Notes: generated from the letters alone by a model not told the origin. A stretch of 64,000 nucleotides of DNA from Whitmania pigra (GCA_021613335.1 JAJTWR010000437.1:310001-374000), one strand, 5' to 3'. Shown: positions 41,797 to 56,600, counted from the first letter of the stretch. Translations and numbers: made by a program.

Positions 41797-44700
41797 ATGG
41801 ACCAAAAACGCGTTCACACGTATGATGTTTGTGCCCATGAAGAGACAAATATGACAGAGGTCATGACAGATCCTGGCGCAACTTCTCCTTACTTGTACGC
41901 CACACCTTCAGATGATGCAGAAATATATAAATCAGGGTAAAGTTTAAGAATGTCTAAATAAAATTTGAAATGATCTTAGTGGTTGTCTGCAAAGACGTCA
42001 TTTTGGGGGTAACAGCCTTTAGACTTTATATGCAAAATAAAAATCATATCCTCATATTGTGCAAGAGTCTGAATTTTTATGGAAAAAAACTGAAATGCCA
42101 TCTTTAGTTGTATATTATTCGGGGTCATATCAGGGGGTGTCTAAACCTTGCACAGTTTGATGAGATGAACCTTTCTTGGATTCTTGCCAAAAGATACTCC
42201 CCCAATTCAAACCCCTGCTATGTTCTCATTGTTTAAATGTATTTTAAAGTGTTAGATACACTGATTAATTTTCCATAATAACTTTTGATAGTGATTTGGA
42301 ATAAAGCAGGGACTTCCCATATGAAAGTTTGAGAACAATCTGTAGTAGTTGCATCCCATTGGGGTTGTACAACAAGAAGACTGAGTTCCTGAGCACATCG
42401 TTTTGATGTCTATTTTGGACCCCTGAGTAGCTTCTGCCACCCCTGACTTTTGTAAATGACATGTAAAGTGAAAGCAAACTTGAATTTGGTATTCAGGTTG
42501 GTCGAACGGGTAATGTTCCTGCATTCGGCATAACAACAGCAGTCATAATGTCGTGTTTGTAAACCAGCTTGCACTGCCCTCGGGTAGGGGCGCTATTATA
42601 AATGGTAGGTCGATTGAGAAGTGCCTTCACATCCTACCTGGATACATAAGGCATGTAAAAAATTGGATAAATACGAATTATGGCAAAACAATCACCTCAT
42701 CTGGAGGTGCTGAGTGTACCTCAGGATCCTGGTTAACCCCCAATAATAGAATTCTATATGAAAAACTCTCTGCAAGTTAGGAAAATAACTATATTACAAT
42801 GTAAATATGACTGATTAACCTCCTATAAAAATATTTAAGGAATTATCCTGATAGTTTCTGGCCTGATCCTTATAAAGGAGTGTTTGATCACGTGAGAGAT
42901 GGTGTAGCTTGGGAAGCCTCTGATGATGAGGCATTCTTCATAACAGATCTTTCAAGCAGCAATGGTTTTTTGATTGTCTAGTATTTTTTCATATCACTTA
43001 ATGTTAATTTGTGATAAATCATTTTCATGTTAAGGAAAAAATAGACCTTTAGCACTATAGATCAATTTAAGATGTCATGAAATGACAGTGCAGTTGCATT
43101 GAATTTTCAAACAAGTATAGAAAAAATGTGGGCAAATTAATATGTCCAAGCTCAAGCTCATTTGATTTAAATTAACATAATTTTGATGAGATTTAATGTA
43201 ATATATATTGCATGAATTTTTATTATTTTTTAATACTTCAGAGTGCAAAAATCAGCTTGAATATTCACAAATTGACTACATTAATTCTTGCTATAATGCT
43301 GGCATAATACCTAACAAGAACTTTTTTCTGCATCTCCATGACAAAAATATTACAATGCGCAATCAAGGCATTGATTGTGATGAAATTCAAGCCATGTGCA
43401 AGTTGTTATCGGTACGATCATAAATGTGTAACCCTTTCTGAAATAAATTATTTCTGTATGTTTTAATTAACAAGGAAAACTTGACTGTTACATCATTGGA
43501 CGTATCAGAAAACAATATAAAAGATCAAGGAGCTATAATTTTGGCAAACCTCTTGCAAGAAAATGATATAATACTTGACCTTGTAAATATTTTTTATATA
43601 CGTTGTTTTAAACCCCGGGTCTCCAAAGTAAGACCCATTTGGCCCGTGGAGCTCTCCTTGAAAAAATACAGTGTGTGGGGAAAAATTAAAACATCAGAAG
43701 CTTGCGCAAAGCATACTGAAATCTGCCAAAAACTACATTGTTTTATTGTAACTTTAATGCCTCTGAGCTCTGACACGCACATTGCCAAAAGTTCCATGGA
43801 CGTTTTTCTGAACTTGATGCAAGTTCTTTGAAAATAAGAACCTACGAAAATCCATCTCATTCAAAATTTGCAAAAGGAAGTTATCGATTTGCAATCCAAT
43901 GACGTCCTGAAGAACAAATTTAAAAAAGGACATTTGATCGAACTGTACAAATGCCTTCCATCTCACCAATACATTATGTTTACATAAAACGGTTTGCCCA
44001 CGAATTAATTTCAGCCTTTGGCACTACATATTTGTGTGAGAAGACTTTTTCAAAGATGAAGTACATGAAATTCTGCTACAGACACAATATGCATATGACA
44101 TGCCAGTTGAAAATTTGAAGGCTTTGCTTATGATTGGCACCACTCACATTAAACCATAGTTGCATAGAATTATGTCAGAAAGTCATCAGTTTCATGTTTC
44201 TCACATTAATCAGATCTAATGATAAACTGTGTTACTTGTTATTAATTTTCTGATTGCAATTTCTGCTCTGCATCAGACATCAGGATCAGCCTGTTTACAG
44301 TTATTCATTCGTTGTCTTTTTATTAAATTGAATTTGTATCATAGCTCCATAATAGCTCTTTATTAATACAATGTAATTTAGTAAATTTAATTTCTTTTAC
44401 GCTTGGCCCACCAAGACTTCAGAAGTCAGCAATATGACCTTCGGCTAAAAAAGCTTTGGAGACCCCTTATTCTAAACAAAGACCTGAGTCTTTATTAATA
44501 GGGTTACAAATTTTGTAGGACATTTCTTACAATGACATTGGTGATGTTGGATGTTGCAGAATTTTGGAATCATTAGCTAAGACAGGATTTATTCTAAATT
44601 TTTCAGGTAGTATGTTGGTGCTTAACATTTAAAATTGTATTTATTAATAAAATTGTGGTTGGATTAAATATTCACACACATTTCTGAGAGCAGGGTTTTA

Positions 44701-46491
44701 TTTGAATATTCACTCAGTAACCAGGAATTATTCAGCATTTGATTTTATCCAATTTATGTTTCAGTCTCATAAGTTTAATGAGAATTTAAAAGAGCATCAT
44801 CTCTTTCAGGAAATAAGATTACTGACAGAAGTCTACCTGCAATTGCAGATGCAATCAAGGTAGACAAATTGATGTACCTTTTAGCTACTTTCGATGACAT
44901 TAGCTGTTTATTATTCAGGAAGAAGGGAAGATAAAGACACTACTTTTGAGCAACAATAAGTTGGGACAATTTCCTGCTGAACCTGAGAAATGTTTTCAAG
45001 CTGCTTTAGGTTTGATTTTGATAAATAAATTGTTAAGAATATTCTCGCACACACGACATTATGTAGATCGACAATATTAAGGATAAACTTTGCTTTTTGC
45101 AGCTAGTAATTGGTCCCTAGAGAAGCTGGATCTCAGCTGGAACAATTTCAATGGGAACCAAGCTCAAAGACTATTAATTGGAATCAAGGTGCACATTGAG
45201 ATTTTTAGAATTTAGTTCATTTTGTCTCATTTTTTGGAAATAATGATTTTATTTCTACTGAAAATATTGACAAAATACTTAACTTCTGATTTTATTTTTG
45301 AATTATTGCTCCATCCTTTGGATTTGGATGGCAGTGTTATTGTCTAAATCAGTTAATTTGACATGAATTTACCAACTAAATTTTTCTGGTAGGATATTGT
45401 CATAGTCAAAGAGTTTTTTTTAAATTGTACTTCATTTATATAGCGCCATATACTTGACATCAGAGGCATTTCTCATAACTAAGGGCATTTGAGGCAATAC
45501 AGTTTCAAACATGACACATTATAACAGTCATCATTACTGACAGTATACAGGAATGAATATCATTTGGCCAACCTACATGCCAGTGCGATGAATATCAATA
45601 TTCTTGGCTTAAGTTATACACTATTTAGTTAGACATTATTTTATTGAGAGGATATTTATTATTTTGCAATAAAAATGCTGCAACTCCAGAATAAACATCT
45701 TGAAGGAGAATCAGTCTATATCATGGCTTGACTTGTCTCATAATGGATTGTGTGACAAGGAATGTCCTAATATTGTCAAATGTCTCAAGAACAACCACAA
45801 TTTGCAATATCTGGACATTTCTGGTAACTTCCTGACCTCTGAGTGTGCAAAGAACATTGCCAAAGGAATTAAACTGAATGAAACTTTGACAGTTTTGAAG
45901 GTGCCAACAATGCAAATTATCTTCGAAACTGTGACTTCCCTGCCTTGTCTTATTTAAAATAAACGATTTTGTAGATTGGGCAAAACTACATTGATGATGT
46001 AGGTTCCTTGGCTCTCCTCCAAGCTGTTATTACAAATGAAAGAAGTGGTCTGCAAGTACTTGACATGGGGGTTGTGATTTATTAATATTTTAATGATTGT
46101 AACTGGCACATCATTTGCATCAATTAGACAGCCTCCCAAATAATATAAGATATCTTAAAATGGCCAGACATTCATTTTCACAATTCAAAGTTCTGATATC
46201 TGACTGATGTGACATTATAAGACATTCACCAACATCAGGTTTCAGTAAAAAGTATCCTTTGTATTTGGACAGATTCAAATTTAATCTGAATGTTTTCCAT
46301 AATCCCAGGAAACCCGTGTCAATGCCTCCTTCATGACCCTGATGGAAAAAATGGATGACAGGCAGATTGAGATTACGCATGGACCTCCCATTAGAAGCAG
46401 TGGATTCAAAGACAGACCATGGAACAAGCTCTTAGAAAAGTATGCCAATGCACCCAAAAAGGGCAAAGAAAAAGACTCAAAGAAAAAATAA
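41797..46491 (+). CDS. LRRC74: Leucine-rich repeat protein, LRRC74-like
   Basis: Eleven exons fit in phase: 41797-41936, 42840-42964, 43242-43411, 43475-43582, 44519-44606, 44810-44859, 44919-45009, 45103-45188, 45706-45900, 45975-46070, 46309-46491; 443 residues. The acidic N-terminus (TDPGATSPYLYATPSDDAE) leads to YINSCYNAGIIPNKNFF and LHDKNITMRNQGI, the signature start of LRRC74. Ribonuclease-inhibitor-type leucine-rich repeats follow (VTSLDVSENNIKDQGA, LEKLDLSWNNFNGNQA, ISWLDLSHNGLCDKE, LQYLDISGNFL). The C-terminus is basic (PKKGKEKDSKKK). Function of the family is poorly known; leucine-rich repeats imply protein binding. Intron 4 carries a hAT relic and intron 1 a SINE-like repeat. Convergent with PAXIP1. 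Confidence 0.92.
42485..42645 (+). repeat. SINE-like interspersed repeat, copy 1
   Basis: Contains the ordered blocks atgttcctgcat, gtcataatgtcgtgtttgt, cagcttgcactgcc and gggtaggggcgctat with ataaatggtagg. The same blocks occur on the minus strand at 49945-50090. GC-richer than the surrounding intron 1 of the LRRC74-like gene. Confidence 0.6.
43614..44469 (+). mobile_element. hAT relic in intron 4 of the LRRC74-like gene
   Basis: The left end CGGGTCTCCAAAG and the right end CTTTGGAGACCCC are inverted copies. Flanking ttttaaac (43606-43613) and ttctaaac (44470-44477) look like an 8-bp duplication with one mismatch. Inside, plus-strand fragments near 43995-44150 encode a broken hAT C-terminus (FGTTYLCEKTFSKMKYMK-like, with frame changes). 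The exact end bases are uncertain by 1-3 nt. Confidence 0.7.
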
Positions 46492-47628
46492 AAAGTTCAC
46501 CCCTGCTCTAAAACATGTTTTCTCCTATGTAAAACCAGTTCCATGATAAATGAACACAAGGCAATCAAATGCACGAAAAGGGAACACATGACAATTGAAC
46601 ACATTGCTTTTGAATGTCTATGAATGCTTATTATATAGAACTTTGTAGGACTGAATTTGACTGACTTTGAATGATGAACTGACATTCCATAATCCAAGAT
46701 TTACAAATTCAGTCTTTCAAGTCAACTTACAAATTTGAATGGAAGTTTGTCTATGGATAATATCACACATACTGTATAGATTTTGATATCCCACAAATAT
46801 TTGTATCTGCACGGTCTAGCACTGAATTTTCATTTACAAACCAAAATGGAATTTGCAACAATTTGTGTTCAGTTGCCTTGCCTGCAATTATCCTGTTATT
46901 TGTCTGGTTACAGTCAAGTCTTGAAATATGAATTGACTACACAAACTTGAGAATTTTAAGACGCTTTGCCTTTTTAAATATTTTTTCTATGGTCATTAAG
47001 AAGTGCAAAAGCAAGATTTTCACTTACAAAATTATATTGCAAAAATTGTTAGTTGTATTGATTATATAAATAACAATTTTTCAAATTTGCAAATGTTAAT
47101 GGAAGCACATCAAAGTCATTCAGTCATCAAATTTTCTTTATTTTCAAGGATTGTCCTGCATTCTTCAAGGTCAGCTGGTAGCAACTGGAGTTGATTGGGA
47201 ATTGAATCAAGGCACTCCTTAAAAATGTGTTGAAGATTATAATAATCTATTCAAACAGGCAAACAAATTCATTCAATCTTAACATACTTCCATTATATCC
47301 TTTTTTACCTTTAGAGGCACTTTCCAGCCATCTGGAATTCAATTGAATAATTAATTATGTGTGCTCAATTAATGCAAAATATAAATGCAATTATTAATGC
47401 ATGCTTGGTTGATGCAAAACACTAAGTATGAAAGTTTCCATTGCAAAATATTTGATCGAAAATAAGTCTATTTCGCCTTGCACTAAAAGGTGCTTCTTTT
47501 GATAGCTCAACTCAAGCATTTCATCATGATCTAAAAATTATATGTCCACAATTTTGTAACATTGCACAAAACCTTTCATCATTAAGAAACTCAAAAAATA
47601 TTATTCAATGAAATGCTCAAACATAAAA
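46492..47628. other. Spacer between convergent LRRC74-like and PAXIP1 genes
   Basis: Contains the 3' UTRs of both genes. AT-rich; no frame or repeat that I can support. Confidence 0.4.
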
Positions 47629-50600
47629 CTAACTCAAAAGATGAATGATTTTTTCTTGCATATTGGAAAGCCCTCTGCAACCAAAGTTCTTGTACTGTTT
47701 TGAAATTGCAAGTCTCAGCACTTCTAAATTTCCAAAAGCCAACTCAATGAGCCAATCAAGGCTGACCACAGGCACATTCCACTCCAATGCCTTGTTGTAC
47801 TTGGAGCCTGTAGAACTGCAATTGCAAGGATTTGCCTTATTTGCTGATACAGACAATTTTCAATTCGGGTAACACATTATTTCAACTCCATAGACAGACA
47901 CCAATAAATTTGGCTTGACATGTATTTACATGGACATGTTACTTATTTACTTACAACTCCGCTTTGGAGCTCCGACAGGGAGCCTCAGAGGAGTTTTTCT
48001 CATCTTCAAACGTTTCGGCCCTTTGAGTCTCCTTACATTTTCGGGGGGTGGGCCGCATCTGGTGATCAACTGCTGGACCCAACTCTTATCGCCGGCTTTG
48101 AAAGGCACTCGTTGGCCTTGTTATGTTGATCCCCTCCAGTTGTCAGTTATGTTGGTCATGAAAGCTCTCAGTGGATTCTTCACACCGTCTTAATATATGC
48201 AAACTGGGCCTTATGATTTCTTTGTAGAAGCCGTAGATAGAAATTTTCGGGACTCCGACGCGGGCCTTTTCGAGGCGGTGGTTTGGACTGCAGTTCATGT
48301 TGCTTCGCGAATCCGCGGTCGGCCCATTTCCACTGACAACACCAAGTATCTAGGCCAACGGTTTTGGCCCCGTCGTTCGGTGGATCATTCATACCTGAGA
48401 CCAATGGCTTTCCCCGGTTTCCTGTAGTGGCCTCTTAAGACTTCTTCTCCTCATGTGCCAGATCCAGAATGAAGCCACTTCAGCGGCCTCAGACATCCTT
48501 GTCATAGCCTTTGTTCTCTCCCGGCTTGACAATCCGATCTTAGTGAGGAAAGCGTAAGTCGACTTGCCAACCAAGCCCCTTGCTCCAATCTCGATAGGGT
48601 AGAGGTCCATACAGTATCCTCTTGCTTCCAGGTCCATCGTTAGATCTGCATACTTATCTGCTTTGAGCACATTGGTGTACTGTAGCCTGTCCTCCCATGG
48701 AACTATCAGCTCCACCAGAATGATGGCATCCGTCGACGGTGATATGACCACCAGATCTGGCCTCTTGCCACTTTCCATCAGCACCTGGGAGTAGTGCCTC
48801 ATCCCTTCTAAGTCGGCTGCGACGGTCCAGTCGTTTGCCTCTGCAAGAATGTCTTGCCTGGGGTTTGACATCTCTTTTTGCAGAGGTGTGCAAAGCCCTC
48901 GGGCAAGAAGTAAATCTTTCACTGATTTGTGATCGTACGCGAGTTTGCTTTGGAGACTGCTGCTTTTGTGGCTTCACACATTTCTCGAAGGACCTGGTTA
49001 TGTCACCGTGTGTACCGACCATTGGCAAGGGCATATGAGCAATTGCTGAGTACGTGATGCAGCGTCTCGGTACCCCCACAAAGCCGGCATTCAGTGTCTT
49101 CCACCAAACCCCACTTCTGCAAATTGTCCCTGGAGGGCAACTGGTCGTACCTTATCGCGTAGGCAAGTCGGAGCGGGGACATCTTCCAGGTAAGGGACCG
49201 TTGCATCACGTCTTCCCACGTTGTCCACTTACCCTGCTGAACTGCCTTCGTGACTCAGTCCTGTTCCACTTTTCGCCTCCTTTCCTGGCTAATCATAGCG
49301 GCTCTGACTGATGAGCTCGCCTGGGACCATTTTGTCAGGTGGTTCCATCCGACTGCATGATGGTCCATCTGGGTAGGACCTCTCACTTCCTCGAACATCA
49401 GCTCGGCAACTGATTTGTCGATCACATTCTGCGCTCGGAATTTCTTTCCAGATCTGAGCAGTGGCTTGACTTCGCAGATCCTGCTATCCGCAGAGTTGTT
49501 GAGCATCCACTGCGTTCTTATTTTGGAGAGTTTGTACTCTTCCACGATGGACCTTAGTGGTAGTCGCAGGCTCGTGCTCCTACTGTAGAGGGCTACTGAT
49601 AACAGCGCTGGAGGTAGGCCTAGCCATTTTCTGGTGTATTGGTTAACTTTCCTCTCTAGCTTCTCGACCACTGACAAACCAATCTCATAGATGGTTAAGG
49701 GCCAGAGCAGTCTTGGAAGGAGCACAAACCACACTTTGAACCGCCCTTGCAAGGCTTTTCACCAGTTCTTCGGATACTGTAGGGATTCGCTGCTCCGCCA
49801 CATCGAAGAACATGCCCTCGTGAATTTTCCCCCTGACTAGGGCGAGACTTCTGGATACTATGAATGCCATATGTTTGTATTTGTATTTAGCCAATTTTTT
49901 TAGTGCCTTATGTATCCAGATAAAATGTGAAGGCATTTCTTATTTGATCCACCATTTACATAGCACCCCCTACCCAAGGGCTCTCCATAGCAGTGCAGGC
50001 TGGGTTGCAAACATAACGACTGTTTTTAACGTCACATGCAGGAACGCTGCCCATGCTGCCAACACGCACAAATTGTTGAGCAAGCCATTCCCTGTTAGAT
50101 TGTTATGGTAATGATTGCATCACATAAACTTTACTTACACAAACTTATTGACTCACCTCTTAGCCACCAGTACAGAAACTCTTCTTGTCATGCATCCTGA
50201 ATACTTTGCCCCAAGCAACAGAATGAGCTTCTTCATTTGGGATCGTTCTTCTCCCACAAAGTTTGTTATAGAAATGACCTGAATTAAGAAAAATCTCTTA
50301 ATTTATTTATTGGTGAGGCAAACTTTAGTACAGTCAGCTCGGCCTTGAAAAACTAAGGCGGAAGGTAGCAGTAAGTAAAATCTTTGCACCATTGGAACTC
50401 TATCTAAATATAAAATAACTAAATTGTAGAATTAATTTAGGCACAAAAACAGGTGACCCATCAAAATAGCTCAATGTAACTTAGAAAAAATTCATTTTTA
50501 TGAGATGAATACTATTTATCATTGAAAATATTATTAGAATTCCAGCTAATCCCTCAGTTTCTGTTGTCCCATCCATGTACTTTTTCAGGTTGGTATTTAA

Positions 50601-53600
50601 TATAAATTATTGATTGACAAGCAGCATATGTGAGCCACACAAAGAGAATCAGACACTTTGAGAATTTATCAGACACTCATCAAGTCATGTTGGTTTCTTA
50701 GGTTGTTTAATTTCTTTTGACCCTTCCCTGAGTTCCTATTGCAATGTGTATAGTTTTGATTTGGAGTTGCAATCTAATATAGCTTATCAAGTTAAGTATG
50801 TGAAACTAAACGTCTTTGTACTCTTGTTCAACACAGAATCTCTTTTATACAATTTCACAATTTGACTAATTTCGTGTAACTAATTTTAAATACATTTAAT
50901 TTGGTTTAATAATTTTTTACAATAAATTTTATTGAGCTGTTTTTACAGGGCTAGTTTGTCACCGAGATATTTTGATGGGGTGCCATGAAAACAATTTAAT
51001 TTAATAGAAGGACAGATAAGATAAGTACCTGGTTTGCACATGGCTTCTCCTTGCCAAATGGCTGAGGAACATGTAGCACATTGGAAGGAATCAACATGCA
51101 CTTCTCGACCAAACAGTCATTCAACCAACATGCTGTCACAATTCTCTTATTGTCCTTAAGTGCCTGGAAAAAGACATTACAATGCCATGCATTCTCAACC
51201 CTCAAACTGATGATTTGATGAACTCACCTGTTGGAATGTAGGAGACTTTTGATGCTCACAAAGCACATGTGTAACTCTGTTCGAATAATGATCATCAACC
51301 TGTCCACCATGTACTTCAATCACCTGCAGTTGTGCCAGTCAGCAATGTTAGGTGATTCAACAATATAAAAATGAGAGATTGCTAACCTGCTCCCATAAAT
51401 CAATCTCTTCTTTTTCTAGATCACTTTGGTAATCACAAATGTGGAAAATGCAACCACGAAGAAACATTGCATTAGTTACTACAAATAAAATGTTACATTC
51501 ATTATGATCTGGTTTCCTTGAGATATGTATGAAGCTCAGAGGTATTCAAATGTCTCAAACCCACAATTTTCATTTGGGTCATGTCCATAAAATTTTGACT
51601 CAAAAGAAGGTTCCTAAAAAATTTCTTTTGGTGATTTTAAAGATTAAAATGGAGATGAAAATATTACAGTACTTGTATGGTAGCATAATTTACTTCCTCC
51701 CTGTAAACACAAATGTGCAAAAAAGTTATCAACTAGTCACTTAGATGAAACAAATCAATTATGTTGATCAAACACTTATTTGTAATAAAATACAGTGGAA
51801 CCCACTTAACTCAACCTTGGTTAACATGCCAACCTTATTAATCAGACATCTTTGAAATGGAACCACCTAAATCCTGTTGTCTTGATATTTTATAATCGGT
51901 TATGTCGATTAATTTATGTTACCAAACCGTAATATCTTGAGCATAAAAGAGGGTCAAATTCGCCACTTTACATCATTTTGATCCCATGACTAATTGCTGA
52001 CTTTGAAGTGGAACCGCCAAACTCCCAATTTCTCGTAGCATTTTCTCATCAGTTAGAAGTATTTAAAATACGAAATTTGGATATTTATTAAAAATGGCTA
52101 CTCTCTACTCATCATCTACAATGCGTGACTGCCAAGCCCTTTTGATGAGGGAGTGCAGTAAATATAGCGCCTTTGGGCATCTTTTATATAAAAGCTAACT
52201 TTTAACTTTCATACCACATATTCAATATCATGTTTGCAAGATTAATAGACTCATAGTCACAATTCAATCATATTTCTGAGCCAGATAGTAATCCCTTAGG
52301 ATAGACCCTTGAGCAGGTATAACTTTGTTTTTCTTTATGTTGTTCATTTCTTGTTCTGCTCGATAAAGGAAAAAAGTCAATAGAGAAAAAACATGAAATC
52401 ATACTGCATCCAGAACAAGGAACAAAATTGATAGACCTTTGTCGTCAGCATGGCACTCCAGCAAAAATCATTTCAGGATGGAAAAAGAAGGTCGGCATAA
52501 TAAAGCAAATGTAGGTGAAGTCTGTCTTTGATCCAGCAAGAACAAACTTAGAGTGGCTGAGCACAAAGATGTCGAAGATACAGTGCTTCATTGGTTCATG
52601 AGCAACAAATCTTCTCATCAATGAGAGATTTTGTGAGCAATCTTTGTGATTGCAATATAGGAAAAAATAATGACAGATTTTTATTGAGAATCCATGGTGG
52701 TTATTTCGAATTGGTAAATCTCTGCTGTTAGTTGGTTTACACGTGCCTTTCGTTGTTAGCAAACACGTATGTTAATATTACTGTTGTTAATATAATGCTG
52801 TTGTGTAAAACACCAAAAATATGTGCATGTACATTTTGATTTATTAATAAACATTATGTACATAAAAAAATTTCGAGCACATGTTAATATACTGCTGCCA
52901 TATTGATTTTCGGTTATCTCAACACTTTTTTGGAAACCCCTAGGCTGGCAACATAGTCGGGTTCGACTGTACTTATTCAAGCAATTTTCTTTATTGTTCC
53001 CTATGACAAGATTAATTTAATGCATTATCATTACAAACCTGCAATTTGACTGTTCTATATTTCTCTCCTCCAAATCACATTGTATGTCTTCCAATGGCGT
53101 GGCACTTGCTTGAACATTCTCTGAAGGATCTGACTGACTCTCCAACAGTTTGTAGCCAATTGCTTCCTGGCTATTCTCTGCCATCGGACTGATAGAACAA
53201 ACGGTGAAGTGTTTTGGATGATATTGAGATTCCAATAACTTCCTCTTGTCTGAAAAACTCTCAGTTGTCCAATGAGCACAAACAACTTTAACATTATTCT
53301 TGGAGGCAGATTCATATTTTGCCTGTTGAAGATTTTATTAATTTGAATTAGTTCAATGAAAACATTAACAAGAATTCAAACCCCTGATGTAGAATTGGTG
53401 ATGAGATGTGTGACAGCTCTATCAAACTTGTTTTTGAATTCTCCACCATGAGTTGTTATGAGGCACCACATTAACAGTTGGTCCCTTTTGCTTAACTATC
53501 GCCAAATAAATTTTAAAATGAACAAATGTTTTGTTTTAACTAATTTTAAAACCAACCTTGGAAGGACACGCAACTACGCCTGAGAAATAATTATCTGGAA

Positions 53601-56600
53601 AGTCGGCATCAAAAGCCTTAGCTCTTATATATAGGTTAAGAAATTAGCATTTGGACCAAATAAAATGGTTATTACAATTTAATTAAATACAATTAAATTA
53701 AATGTTTCTGAAAATCTTGTGATTTATGGCTAGGAAACAACAGATTTATTGATAAGAGACAAAAGGTGAACAAGGAAGATAAAACATCCACTCTGGCTTT
53801 ATAATCCACATTTCCCTTAAAGATCAAAAGTTGCCAGGTGACTAGAAAATGGAATTAGTCATTTCTATATATAAAAAGGTTCCACCACTTTCCCTGGAAA
53901 CTACTGGCCCATCTCATCAATCACATCAATCTATTGCCATGCAATGGAGCAGATTATTAACTTACACTATCACTTACACATCACCTAATAAATTAATAAA
54001 CAGGAATCAACATGGATTTGTGAGTATCAGATCCATTGTAACAAATCTACTTGAATGCAGCAATGGTCAGAAGCACTCCAGTCCAGATATGCTGTGGACA
54101 TCATATACCCAGACTTTAAAAAGGCATTTGACAAGCTTTTAACCATATTACAATTTTACGGTATCCATGACAACGTTACGGGGTGGCTCGCCAATTAGAG
54201 CATCTATCTCCTCAGGGGATCAGGATGTCATGAAGCTTGCCTTTTGCACATATGTCAGACCAATTTTTAAATGTTGTTCACAATTATGGAATCCTCACCA
54301 CAAGTATGGACGTGTGTGATAGAGTTGGATAAATACAAAAAAGATTCACCAAATCAATTCCACAAGTTGCTAAATACCCCTACATGGAAAGACTAAGGCA
54401 TTTTAAACTTATGACCCTGGAGAGATGCCGCCTCCTGGTTGACTTAACATTTTGCTTCAAAATGCTAAATGGCTTTGCGGACTACCCCTTAAAGCATCTG
54501 CCACTCGTTCAGGATTACCCAGGCATGAGAGATTCGAACTTCGATGCAGTAAATTTTCAACAGATGTCACCAAATATTCATTTTACAACAGGATCATTAT
54601 AGAATGCATTGCCAAATTAAATCGTGAACTCAAATAAAATTTCTCGTTTTAATGTGCAAATATGCCTCTTTGGCTTTAATAGTTTCTTTACATACGCCTG
54701 ATTATTCTTGCCATTCAGACCTTGCAATGTTCTTTGTAAGAACCTTATGTTTTTTTTGTTTACACTTTGTGTAAGTATCAATAAATTGTGCAGACTTGTG
54801 TTAGGGGTCTCAAGGACCCTTCAGTTCGATGTTTAATAAATAAATAAATAATAACGCAAGGGGAGCAACAAATTAATTTAAGGTTAAAAAGGATACGGCA
54901 GAAGGCATTTGCACAAGAGAGACTTTGTGACCCATGAACTCTGTGTTAATAAAATATAGATCAATGAACCCATGCAACTTGATGCTTTTAAGGCTGCCCA
55001 GGTTTTGCTGTCCATATATATACTTATTTTTTATTAACAGCTGAAGAACCAAAAGCAATTTGACAAAACATATACATGCATATACAATAAGGTTAATAGA
55101 TTTTATTTTATATTTTGTTAACACCATCATTGCAGTCAAAGTATCATCATTGAGATGGTTTCTTAGTTTGTTTGCAAAAAGAATCATTATGGAAAAGCCC
55201 TTTCTCTCTCCACTTAAGTTGGCCAAATTGCTGTTGAACATCTGTAAAGTATTTCCAAGTTTTCATGTGTTTTCTTAGTTGTTTGAAACAACTGAATTTT
55301 TTTTTTTTTGATGATATGGGAGACAAATTCACATTCAAATTGATTTGGTTATGGATCAGGCTCCAACAGATATATCTTCAGCTCATCATGGAGTGAGACT
55401 TCTCTTTTAGAAACTTCTTTTCTTCAGTGAAATCCTCAACTTTAACTTCAAAACTTCATATTAGTCAGCTTCATTAGCCTTAAACAAACATTTCGTTAAG
55501 TTTGTTGCAAGGGTAGCAATCTTGGTCTTCTGAATTTGACACCAAACTCATCATCAGACTCATCAAGGAAGTCTGCAAATTTAAAAATTTTAATCAGATG
55601 GGCCAGTTCTTGGTCGTTGGGATCAAACTGCATTGCAATTTTCGCTTCTTTTCTCACATTAAAAACACTGCAACATTTTCAAAACTATTCCATCATGTTT
55701 TATAGTCCAGTAAAAGACTCTTTTCTTTACCAAAAGTTTCTGTATTTTGAGATGGCAGATTTACACCACAAGATATTTTCGAAATGCCTTAACAATATTC
55801 CTGATTTTTGTAGTAATCTCCTTAAGCTCAGGAACAAGCTTTGATAACTCGTCTTCAGTTGATTCCTTTTCATAATCAAAATCATCATTTTCCTCCTCTT
55901 GAAAATCAAACTCTTCAATATCTTCACCTTCCACGTCTTCCTCTTCTCAACTATTTTCCTGATTTTTGTTAGGACATCGCAGACAACCAAACAAATGGCA
56001 TGAGCTATAGATGCAACTTAAAGAGGGTCGGTGTCATGACCAAACTTCATCATGATGTTTGCATCATCAGTGACTGAGGCTACACCATCATCTAATGAAC
56101 TTTGTTGTGTTATAAAAATTAGCTATAGAACAATGTTTAAGCTTAAATTTATCTAAAATTTGTAAAACCCAGGTTTTGAGTCCATAAAATCTATGAACAA
56201 ATCTAGCTAAAATATGAGTCAGTTAAGTTGCTGCATTACTTTAGCCCCTAAGCTGTTTTTAATTATATTGCTAGTTACGCAAGATACAATCATAACAAGC
56301 CGTTATTACACCATTTGAGATAAAAACAAAACATCAAAAACCACAAAAAGTTTCCTAAAATGATGAAATGTTTATTTCATTAGCTAGATATTTTTAACTT
56401 ACTATAAAAACTCCACAAATAGTGCCCTATTTATATTTTCAATTTTTAACTACAAACATTTAATTAAAACAAGTAACCCTATTCAAAGTTTACATTTACA
56501 TTTATTTATCCAATATTTTATGTGCTCGATGTAATCCCGAAGGGATGTAAAGGCACGGGAAATCAAACCTTAACAACATCAAGTTGAAATAACTCCTTTG

